From: Saccharomonospora azurea NA-128
Lineage (GTDB): Bacteria; Actinomycetota; Actinomycetes; Mycobacteriales; Pseudonocardiaceae
NCBI RefSeq assembly: GCF_000231055.2
Contig: NZ_CM001466.1
Span: forward strand, 1,706,898 to 1,770,897
Reading direction: 5' to 3'
DNA length: 64,000 nt
Shown here: piece by piece, positions 45,985 to 53,068 of the stretch
Layout: each line of letters begins with the position of its first letter
How positions within the stretch are numbered: the stretch's first letter is position 1
Program-made: the position numbers and the translations under genes
The notes under the pieces: generated by a model
The model's database searches: none
Told to the model about the DNA's origin: nothing
The model's input: the letters and a program-made list of their open reading frames with translations, nothing else

Positions 45985-46902
45985 TCAGGCGCTGCGCCGG
46001 GGCCACGACGCCCCTGGCGCCGCGACGCCGGTCCACTCGCGCAGGGTCGGCGGCACCCGCTTCTCCAACCCGTACGGTTCGAGGTGCGCGGCGAACACCT
46101 CCGTGAACGCGCGTCGCACGCTCGCGCTGTCCCACACCTGGCGGTGCAGCACGGGCTGCTTCACGTAGGGCTGTCCCATGATGTGCAACTCCGGGCCGTT
46201 GCACCGGATCAACTGGCCCGTGATGCCGTGTGCGTCGTCGGAGAGCAGGAAGAGCACCAGCGGCGCGATCCTCGCGGGCGTGCGTTCCGGCGGGCAGTTC
46301 CGCAGAGACCGCTCCGAGGTCCACACCATGCGCGTGTGCGCCAGCGGGCACACCGCGTTGACCCGGATACCGACCTCCTCCATGTCGAGCGCCCACGAGT
46401 ACGTCAGCGACGCCACGGCTCCCTTGCTGGCGGAGTACGCGGCGAGCTTGCGCTGCCCCAGCGACGCCCCCGACGAGATGTTGACGATGGACCCGCCGCG
46501 GCCACCGTCCACCATCACCCGCGCGGCGGCGGTGCCCACGTAGATCACGCCGAGCACGTTGGTCTCGATGAGGGCGCGCACGTCGTCGGGGTCGTCGCGC
46601 CACGACACGGCCTCGTAGTTGAGTCCCGCGTTGTTCACGAGCCCGTCCACGGTCCCGAACTCCGCGACGCAGAGGTCCACCAGCGCGGCCGCCTGGTCCG
46701 CGTCGGCGACGTTGTGCCCGCTCGCGACGGCCCGGCCACCGTGGGCCGTGATGTTCGCCGTCGTCCGCTCCGCCAGGTCCGCGTCGACGTCGTTCACCAC
46801 CACGCACGCGCCTGCCTGGGCGGCGTGTGTCGCGAAGGCTTCCCCCAGTCCGCGACCGGCTCCGGTCACGACGACGGCCTTGCCGTCCAGTTGTCCGTTC
46901 AT
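45985..46902 (-). CDS. SDR-family oxidoreductase with C-terminal extension
   Basis: Encodes 305 residues. Cofactor loop VTGAGRGLGEAFATH, NDVDADLAE, NNAGLNYEAVSW, catalytic Ser in IVNISSGASLG and YSASKGAVASL. After the substrate loop the last 60 residues (VKQPVLHRQVWDSASVRRAF onward) extend beyond a classical SDR, as in peroxisomal-type hydroxyacyl-CoA dehydrogenases and some steroid-catabolism SDRs. With FadD next door it may act on acyl-CoA or sterol intermediates, which is inference. ATG 46902 has GGGGAG 12 bases upstream; 20 more codons are open without homology. Confidence 0.87.
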   Translation of the reverse strand: MNGQLDGKAVVVTGAGRGLGEAFATHAAQAGACVVVNDVDADLAERTTANITAHGGRAVASGHNVADADQAAALVDLCVAEFGTVDGLVNNAGLNYEAVSWRDDPDDVRALIETNVLGVIYVGTAAARVMVDGGRGGSIVNISSGASLGQRKLAAYSASKGAVASLTYSWALDMEEVGIRVNAVCPLAHTRMVWTSERSLRNCPPERTPARIAPLVLFLLSDDAHGITGQLIRCNGPELHIMGQPYVKQPVLHRQVWDSASVRRAFTEVFAAHLEPYGLEKRVPPTLREWTGVAAPGASWPRRSA

Positions 46903-47248
46903 GTCCGCTCGTCTCCCCAACCGCGAACGCGGCGTGTGCGTCGTTCCACCGGCACTGTCCACGGCCGGTCTCTCACCGTCAGTCTCGGCCCGGGCGACGG
47001 GAACACCGCAGGTCCTCGCGGCGAACGGTGTTCCGACTGCGCCGAACGAGTGGTCGACGATCGGCCGCGGGATACAGCCCGGCGTTCAGGGGGACTCATC
47101 ACTGCTGCCCGGCCCACCCGGACCACGGGCAACACGCACGGCGACGGCGTTAGTCCGATCCGGGTAACGTCCGACGATCGGCTCCACACCTGGTAGATCA
47201 AAACTAACGTGGGCGCCGACGTCGCAATACGTAACCGATTCGGCACAG
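46903..47248. other. Divergent intergenic region with paired inverted repeats (346 bases)
   Basis: It lies between the SDR (minus) and the MFS (plus). CGTTAGT (47148-47154) and ACTAACG (47203-47209) form an inverted pair 48 bases apart. A perfect 12-base palindrome TGGTAGCTACCA lies just beyond at 47259-47270, inside the MFS frame if GTG 47249 is the start. These may be operator sites for an unlinked regulator. I saw no gene in this stretch. Confidence 0.45.
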
Positions 47249-48457
47249 GTGACCAGGTTGGTAGCTACCACGACCGCGGCGCGGATGACCGACGCGCTCC
47301 GCAACCGCGAGTTCCGAGCCCTGTGGATCGCGGAGGCGCAGTCGGTCCTCGGCGACCACCTCACCACGGTGGCGCTGTCCATCGTCGTCTACAGCCGCAC
47401 GGGATCGGCGCTGTGGGCCGCCGGGGTGTACGCGCTCACCTTCCTGCCCGCCCTCGCGGGCGGCCTCGGGCTGTCCCAGATCGCCGACCGGTTGCCGCGC
47501 AAGACGGTGTTGGTCGCCTCCGCCGTCATCCAGGCCGTGTTCGTGGGCGCCATGGCCATCCCCGGGATGCCGCTGGCCCCTCTGTGTGTCCTCGTCGTCC
47601 TCGCCCGCCTCGCCGGCGCGCCGGCCAACGCCGCGCAGAACGCGCTCACGCGCGAGGTCTTCGCCGACGACGAGCTCTACCTCCGAAGTCAGGACCTCCG
47701 GGGCATCACGAGCAACATCGCCATGCTCATCGGACTCGCCGGGGGCGGGCTGCTGGTGACGTCGTTCGGTGCCTCGTGGGCACTGGCCATCGACGCGTTC
47801 ACGTTCCTCGTCGCCGCGTTCCTCGTGCAGATCTGGGTGCGGCAGCGGCCCGCGGCGGGCGATCCGAGCGACGGCTGGTTCAGCGCCGTGCGCTGGGTGT
47901 GGGGACAGCGGCGTCTGCGGGTGCTGCTCGCTCTGTCCTGGCTGGTCGGTCTGGCCGTCATCCCCGAGGGCCTGGCCGCTCCGCTCGCCGAACAGATCGG
48001 CGCCTCCGAACAAGCCGTCGGCTGGTTGCTCGCCGCCGACCCGGTGGGCTTCATCCTCGGCACGTTCGTGCTGTCGCGTTACGTCTCGGTCGAGAACCGC
48101 AAGCGGGTGATGGGCGTGCTGGCCACGCTCGCGGCGGCCGTCCTCATCGGTTTCGCCGCCACACCGACGTTGCCGTTCGCACTGCTGCTGCTGATGCTCG
48201 CGGGAGCCGCCGGCGCCTACATCATCACCGTGGGCGCCACGTTCATCACGTGGGTGCCCAACGACAAGCGTGGGGGCGCGGGCGGCGTCTACCGCACCGG
48301 GTTGCGAGTGGCACAGGGCCTCGGAGTCGCGCTAGGCGGTGTGGTCGCGGACCTGGTCGGTTCCGCGACCATCGCGATCGCTCTCGCGGGTGTGGCCGGA
48401 GTGGTGCTGACCATCCCCGTCGCACTCTCCTGGGCGCGCGTGCAGAAGACCGGCTGA
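47249..48457 (+). CDS. MFS transporter, 12-TM (MFS_3, EntS-like)
   Basis: Encodes 402 residues with 12 hydrophobic segments. NREFRALWIAEAQSVLGDHL is the typical N-terminus of MFS_3 exporters such as EntS; GLSQIADRLPRKTVLVAS is motif A. A central cytosolic loop (GDPSDGWFSAVRWVWGQRRL) is followed by six more helices. It probably exports a siderophore or other metabolite; no siderophore genes are near. GTG 47249 is used for the extent, but ATG 47285 gives the conserved start and leaves the TGGTAGCTACCA palindrome upstream, so 47285 may be correct. Confidence 0.87.
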   Translation: MTRLVATTTAARMTDALRNREFRALWIAEAQSVLGDHLTTVALSIVVYSRTGSALWAAGVYALTFLPALAGGLGLSQIADRLPRKTVLVASAVIQAVFVGAMAIPGMPLAPLCVLVVLARLAGAPANAAQNALTREVFADDELYLRSQDLRGITSNIAMLIGLAGGGLLVTSFGASWALAIDAFTFLVAAFLVQIWVRQRPAAGDPSDGWFSAVRWVWGQRRLRVLLALSWLVGLAVIPEGLAAPLAEQIGASEQAVGWLLAADPVGFILGTFVLSRYVSVENRKRVMGVLATLAAAVLIGFAATPTLPFALLLLMLAGAAGAYIITVGATFITWVPNDKRGGAGGVYRTGLRVAQGLGVALGGVVADLVGSATIAIALAGVAGVVLTIPVALSWARVQKTG

Positions 48458-48593
48458 CACGAGGGGCTCGGCGCGCCGAAAAGGCGATCACGGCGGTCAG
48501 CACCGTCACGACGACCACCTGATTGTGCCGGTGCCATCACTGCGTGAAGCCGGCTGAAAAGGTTACTCGTCAAGGAAGGAACTACGCCTTCCC

Positions 48594-48707
48594 TCAACAC
48601 CAGGTTGCCCGGCATCGTCCCCCAGCGCTGCCCCCAGCACTCTCAGCGGACTCCGCCGGCATACCGGCAATGCCGTCGTGGACAAAGGAATCGATGATGC
48701 GAACCAT
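48594..48707 (-). CDS. Possible 37-residue peptide downstream of the minigenes
   Basis: An ATG at 48707 opens a frame MVRIIDSFVHDGIAGMPAES continuing through AESAGGSAGGRCRATWC to the stop. It lies 83 bases downstream of the last minigene on the same strand. Gly/Ser spacers before a short C-terminal CRATWC resemble a leader-core layout, but no Shine-Dalgarno is present and third-position GC is only moderate. No modification enzyme is encoded in the window. Confidence 0.2.
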   Translation of the reverse strand: MVRIIDSFVHDGIAGMPAESAESAGGSAGGRCRATWC

Positions 48708-48790
48708 GACCGTCAGAGCGCGACATCTCGTGTCACGGCCCCTCACGGTGCACGTTCATCCGTTACCGGCGACGACAGTGCCTCGGTCAC

Positions 48791-48811
48791 TCAGAAGTCG
48801 CGATCGGTCAC
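48791..48811 (-). CDS. Minigene copy C: hexapeptide M-T-D-R-D-F
   Basis: GTG ACC GAT CGC GAC TTC TGA. The ribosome site is GGAGGGAGGGG; the last GGAGG ends 8 bases before the GTG. It differs from copy B by a synonymous Asp codon and Thr for Ser. It is the third and last of the series on the minus strand. Confidence 0.5.
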   Translation of the reverse strand: MTDRDF

Positions 48812-48908
48812 GATAATCCCCTCCCTCCAGCGGAACCGACGTCATGGTCGACAACGTCGAAGCGGTGTCGAACCGGAGTCGGACGAATGTCGAACGAGTA
48901 CCGAGAAA

Positions 48909-48929
48909 TCAGAAGTCGCGGTCGGACAC
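48909..48929 (-). CDS. Minigene copy B: hexapeptide M-S-D-R-D-F
   Basis: GTG TCC GAC CGC GAC TTC TGA. A ribosome site GGGGAGG ends 6 bases before the GTG, the optimal spacing. The 15 bases from Asp to stop are identical to copy A, while the surrounding sequence is unrelated. Confidence 0.5.
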   Translation of the reverse strand: MSDRDF

Positions 48930-48976
48930 GAGGCACCTCCCCAGGGTGTCGCGGTCGTCGATGTGTCAGTTCTAGG

Positions 48977-48997
48977 TCAGAAGTCGCGGTCAGACAA
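48977..48997 (-). CDS. Minigene copy A: hexapeptide M-S-D-R-D-F
   Basis: TTG TCT GAC CGC GAC TTC TGA. GGAGG ends 9 bases before the TTG. It is the first of three on the minus strand; starts of A and B are 68 bases apart, B and C 118. Confidence 0.5.
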   Translation of the reverse strand: MSDRDF

Positions 48998-49121
48998 GGG
49001 AGAACACCTCCGCTCGCGTCCGAGTTCGTGCGGACGGCGAAAACGCGTACCGAACAACACACGGCAACGACCGACACTACCGGCAAGCAGGCTCGCCTAC
49101 ACGAAATTCCGGTGCAGTGCG

Positions 49122-49127
49122 ATGATA
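49122..49127 (-). promoter_or_regulatory. Candidate -10 (TATCAT) for the minigene transcript
   Basis: TATCAT on the minus strand, about 125 bases before minigene copy A. No clear -35. It would give a leader of roughly 115 bases. Confidence 0.35.
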
Positions 49128-49240
49128 CCGATCACCGTCGATGTGCTGTTTCGTAGCGGACCGAGTCGGACCGGTCACCACAACCGGGCCGGCTCGGAAC
49201 CCACCGTCCACCTGACCGACACACGCGAGAGGACTGGCGA

Positions 49241-50626
49241 GTGCCGCTCATTCCACAGGATCGGCCATCGCCAGAAATCGTTACGTCCGAACTCCCGGGC
49301 ACGTACGCCGTGAACCGCGCAGCGCAGCCTCACACCCGTGGCGGCCGAACGCAATCGACCGACCGCCGCCAGTCGCTTCTCCCGCGGAACTGGGCCCTGT
49401 GGACGAGGCCCCGTCGCTTCGTCGTGTTCTTGCTCACGATGGAAGTCCTGGCGGTCGTGGGCTTCGCGGTGGCCTTCCTCCGGGCCCCCACGCCCGACGG
49501 CTCCGACTGGCTCGAGTTCGCCATCCTCGCTGCGGGGGCCAGCGCGCACATCCAGCTCACGCGTCGTCAGGAAGAGCGCCGGCGCAATCGCACGAAGACC
49601 GTCCTCATCGACCTCACGGCCGTGTGGGTCTTCCCCGCGACGCTCGTGCTGCCCGCGACGCTCGCGGTGCTGCTGGTGGCGCTCATCCGGGTCCAGCGCT
49701 GGTTCACCGCGCGGCGCCCGGCGCACAATTTCGTCTACTCTTCCGTCGCCCACGGGCTCGCGGCGGCGTTGGCGAACCTCAGCTACACCGCGATGTCTCC
49801 GCAGGACTGGTCCACGATGACGGCTGGCGGGTCGTTGCGGGAGTTCGGGCTGGTGCTGGTGACCGCGGCGGTGTACGAGGCGGTGCAGATCGTCTACGTC
49901 GGCGGCATCCTCGCCCTGGGCTCGACGTCGCCGACCGTGCGCACCGTGCTCGGCAGCAAGGCCGACAACCTCCTCGAGGCCATCACCACCGGGCTCGGCG
50001 CCGTCACCGCCGTGCTGGTGGTGGTCATGCCGCCGGCCGTCGCCATCATGGCGGTGGTGACGGTGGTGTTCAACCGGCTCGCGGAGATCGACCAACTCCA
50101 GGACGCCGTGGTGACCGACCCGAAGACCGGGTTGCTGAACATGCGCGGCTGGACGGAGTCCGCCGACCGCGCGTTGAACCGCATCCGCAGGGCGGGTAGC
50201 ACGCTCGCCGTGCTGATGGTGGATCTGGACCACTTCAAGTGGATCAACGACACGTTCGGGCATCCCGCGGGTGACGACGTGCTGGCGGCGGTCGCGAGCG
50301 CCCTGTCCAGTGTGACCCGGCCCGCCGACGTCGTGGGCCGGTTCGGTGGAGAGGAGTTCCTGCTGCTCCTGCCCGACGCCGACACCGCCGCCGCCGAACT
50401 CGCCGCCGAACGGGTCCGGACCACCATCGCCGGGCTGCGGATCCCCACCACGGACAAACGGGGCGCCCAGGCAACCATCAGCGGCCGCACCGCGTCCATC
50501 GGAGTAGCCACCTTCCCGCGGCACGCCGATGATCTCGACGGCCTGCTCCAGGCCGCCGACAGCGCCGTGTACGAGGCGAAGGAAGCCGGCCGCAACCGCG
50601 TCAGCTTCGCGTCCGTCCCCTCCTGA
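49241..50626 (+). CDS. Membrane diguanylate cyclase (GGDEF)
   Basis: Encodes 461 residues. About six hydrophobic segments lie between residues 50 and 285 (FVVFLLTMEVLAVVGFAVAF to AVAIMAVVTVVFN), then a GGDEF domain: DPKTGLLNMRGW, MVDLDHFKWINDTFGHPAGD, and the active-site RFGGEEFLLLLPDAD near residue 368. GGEEF is a catalytically competent variant. No RxxD inhibitory site is obvious, and no EAL domain. It makes cyclic di-GMP from GTP in response to a membrane signal; cyclic di-GMP controls development in actinobacteria through BldD. GTG start, with GAGAGGA 7 bases upstream. Confidence 0.93.
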   Translation: MPLIPQDRPSPEIVTSELPGTYAVNRAAQPHTRGGRTQSTDRRQSLLPRNWALWTRPRRFVVFLLTMEVLAVVGFAVAFLRAPTPDGSDWLEFAILAAGASAHIQLTRRQEERRRNRTKTVLIDLTAVWVFPATLVLPATLAVLLVALIRVQRWFTARRPAHNFVYSSVAHGLAAALANLSYTAMSPQDWSTMTAGGSLREFGLVLVTAAVYEAVQIVYVGGILALGSTSPTVRTVLGSKADNLLEAITTGLGAVTAVLVVVMPPAVAIMAVVTVVFNRLAEIDQLQDAVVTDPKTGLLNMRGWTESADRALNRIRRAGSTLAVLMVDLDHFKWINDTFGHPAGDDVLAAVASALSSVTRPADVVGRFGGEEFLLLLPDADTAAAELAAERVRTTIAGLRIPTTDKRGAQATISGRTASIGVATFPRHADDLDGLLQAADSAVYEAKEAGRNRVSFASVPS

Positions 50627-50692
50627 GGGTCACGACGGCTCGGCACGCGGTGGTGGAGTCCAGTGGCCCCCATCCGATTTCGGAGAAACTGC

Positions 50693-52924
50693 ATGACACG
50701 GGGAATCTCCCCCTGTAACCCTGTCCCCATGCCCGTCCACCGCTCCCCGAACGCGCGTCGACGGACAACGGGTGGCATCGCGCGCCTCCTGCTGCTGGTT
50801 CTCCTGGTCACCGGCTTCGGCGTCGTCGCGTCGCGCTCCGAGGCGACGCCCACGCCCGGTCCGACGGACCCGGCCACCGCCGATGCGGCACGGGCGATCG
50901 ACGCCCTGCTCGACCCGCAACGATCGGCCCGGGCAGTGGAACTGCTGCCTCCCGACTTCGCGGCGGTGACCAACGTCGAGGTCGGGACCCAACGCGCACT
51001 GGACGGCACCGTGCGCGCCGTCCACGTCGGCGGTGGGTGCTCCGCGCCGTGGGGCGACGACAGCACGCGGTGGGACTTCGGCACGCCGTGCCGTTCGCAC
51101 GACCTCGGCTACGACCTGTTGCGGTACGCGGAGAAGAAGGGCAGTCCCCTCGGCGCCGACGTGCGGGAGGCGCTCGACGATCGGCTGTCGGCGGACATGT
51201 ACGCCACCTGCGAGCACAACCCGAAGGGCACACCCGGCCTGTGCCGCAGCGTCGCCGGGATCTACACGGCCGGGCTGGTGGTCAACTCCTGGCACCAGAG
51301 GTGGGGACCGCCGGTGGGCGAGCCCCTGCTCCCGCTGCTGTCCGGGGTCGCGGTGATCGGCCTGCTGCTCTGGCACCGGCTCCGCGACCGGGTCCGGCAC
51401 GCGACGGTCGCGTCGGCCGAGGCCGCCGAGGCGCCGCGTCCGGGTCGACGGGACCGCCGGCTGTCGAGCATCGTGCCCGCCACACCCTGGACGCTGCTGG
51501 GAGTCGGCAGCGTGGTCGTCCTCATCCTGGGCGAGTCGGCGGTGGCTCTGGCGCGCTGGGCGGGTGTGGCCGAGCAGTGGTTGTGGCCACTGACCTGGCC
51601 CGCGCAGGCGGCGGTGGTGTTCTTCTTCGCCGCGGGGCACAGGAACGCCACCGCGTGGGCCGAGACGAGACGCACGGGCGGCGGGCTCCGGGACTACCTG
51701 GCACACCGGGGCAGTTGGTTGTTGCGGCTGACCCTGGTGTTCGCGGTGGTCGCCTTCTCGGTGCCGCTCGCTCTGGAGCTGCTCCACGTTCCGGCGACGA
51801 CCGTGGAGGGAGTCGTGCGGGTGGCGCTGCACCCGCTGTGGCTGCTCGGTCTCTACCTGGTGACGGTCGTTCTCACGCCGCTGCTGCAGGCGCTGCACCG
51901 GCGCGCGCCCCGCGCTACGCCGCTCGCACTGGCGCTGGCGCTCGCCGGCGCCGAGTGGCTCGGCACGCTCACCACCTCGCCGTGGTCCGGCCACGTGAGC
52001 TCCCTCGCGCTGGCGCTGCTGGCGCAGCAGGCGGCTCTCGCCCACCGCGACGGCTTCACGCCGTCCCGCCGACAGCTCGGGCTCGCGACCGCGGCCGGAC
52101 TCGGGGCGCTGGTGCTCGGCGTGACGACCGGAGCGTTGCCGCTCGCCGCCCTCGGCGTGAACGGCGCCCCTCCGGCACTGGCCGGTCCGGCGACCTCGGT
52201 CCTCCTCGTCGGCGTCGTTCACGTCGCCGTCCTGGGGTTGGTGCGGACCCGGCTCCAGCCCCTCGTGTGCCGGCCGGCCGTGTTGCGGCTCGTCGGTCTG
52301 GCCTCCCGCGCCCCGATGAGTCTCTACCTGCTCTACCTCACGGCCGTGCTGCTGCTGGTGAGCGCGGTCTACCTGCCCCGCCGCCTCTGGCCCGCACTCG
52401 GTTCGCTGTCCGTTCCGCCCCGGGCCCTGCTCGCCGTCGCGCTGCTCGTCGGTCCCGCCGTGGTCGTGTTCGTCTGGATCGAACGCCACCTCTGGCACAG
52501 ACCACCACCGGTCCCGGTGTGGGATCACGCGCGAACCGGGCTCGACCGGGTCCTGTCGCACGGTGCGACGCTCGCCGGATTCGGCTTCGCCGTCCTCGGT
52601 GTCTTCGGCTTCGCCCGGACCACACTGGGCACCGAGAACGCCGACCTCTCCGGGGTGCTGCTCGATCCCGTGCAGAGCCTGGTGCACCTACTGCTGGGCG
52701 TCACGTTGTTGCACAGCGTCCGCACCGGGACCACCAACACGCCGCGAACCTGGCTGCTCGCGGCGATGGCCTGCATCCCGCCGTTGCTGTCGGTGACCGC
52801 GACTCCCGCACCCGAGTCCGTGGGCGTGGTGGTGCACACCGCCACGTGCGTTCTCGTCGCCGCGGCCGCCGCCACCACGACGGCGACCGCCCTCGCCTCC
52901 CTCGGCCGGGGGGCGCGCACGTGA
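50693..52924 (+). CDS. Secreted phospholipase A2 domain fused to a multi-helix membrane (acyltransferase-like) domain
   Basis: Encodes 743 residues. After a signal segment (RLLLLVLLVTGFGVVASRSE) comes a prokaryotic phospholipase A2 domain, about residues 60-205: calcium loop GGCSAPWGDD, catalytic Cys-x-x-His-Asp at 133-137 (CRSHDLGYD), and paired Cys in YATCEHNPKG and LCRSVAG. From residue 215 there are about 12 hydrophobic segments; the core (VVFFFAAGHRNATAW, GGLRDYLAHRGSWLLRLTLVF) resembles acyltransferase-3 family membrane proteins. The last 130 residues form a four-helix unit like DUF4383. ATG 50693 has GGAG 7 bases upstream; ATG 50729 is an alternative. The fusion suggests lipid hydrolysis outside coupled to acyl transfer or sensing. 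Confidence 0.78.
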   Translation: MTRGISPCNPVPMPVHRSPNARRRTTGGIARLLLLVLLVTGFGVVASRSEATPTPGPTDPATADAARAIDALLDPQRSARAVELLPPDFAAVTNVEVGTQRALDGTVRAVHVGGGCSAPWGDDSTRWDFGTPCRSHDLGYDLLRYAEKKGSPLGADVREALDDRLSADMYATCEHNPKGTPGLCRSVAGIYTAGLVVNSWHQRWGPPVGEPLLPLLSGVAVIGLLLWHRLRDRVRHATVASAEAAEAPRPGRRDRRLSSIVPATPWTLLGVGSVVVLILGESAVALARWAGVAEQWLWPLTWPAQAAVVFFFAAGHRNATAWAETRRTGGGLRDYLAHRGSWLLRLTLVFAVVAFSVPLALELLHVPATTVEGVVRVALHPLWLLGLYLVTVVLTPLLQALHRRAPRATPLALALALAGAEWLGTLTTSPWSGHVSSLALALLAQQAALAHRDGFTPSRRQLGLATAAGLGALVLGVTTGALPLAALGVNGAPPALAGPATSVLLVGVVHVAVLGLVRTRLQPLVCRPAVLRLVGLASRAPMSLYLLYLTAVLLLVSAVYLPRRLWPALGSLSVPPRALLAVALLVGPAVVVFVWIERHLWHRPPPVPVWDHARTGLDRVLSHGATLAGFGFAVLGVFGFARTTLGTENADLSGVLLDPVQSLVHLLLGVTLLHSVRTGTTNTPRTWLLAAMACIPPLLSVTATPAPESVGVVVHTATCVLVAAAAATTTATALASLGRGART

Positions 52925-53068
52925 CGGAATCGCGGAGCGGGGTGGTCTTCCGTGTGGCAGCGCGTTCGTGTGGCACCCTACGACAACCGCAGCCCGTCCC
53001 CGTACGTCTGACACTGTGAGGGCTCGACAGGCTCGACGGGAGAAGCAGCGACGGAAAGGAGCCCTGGC

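Larger units (their letters stand above)
48458..49240. other. Gene-poor region with three tandem minigenes (783 bases)
   Basis: It separates the convergent MFS end from the start of the GGDEF gene. Its base composition is lower in G+C than its neighbours. The main content is three minus-strand copies of a ribosome site plus a six-codon ORF, listed separately, a candidate -10 upstream of them and a possible 37-codon ORF downstream. A small hairpin GGAAGG-aactacg-CCTTCC is at 48574-48592. Confidence 0.7.

Noticed and set aside
38707-48457. Biosynthetic gene cluster (two MFS exporters, SDRs, FadD, BVMO, methyltransferase)
   Set aside because: No core synthase, carrier protein or RiPP enzyme; the genes face in different directions with separate regulators.
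50630-52687. Minus-strand open frame of 685 codons opposite the phospholipase fusion
   Set aside because: His/Gln/Arg-rich antisense translation; the plus strand has PLA2 motifs and hydrophobic helices.
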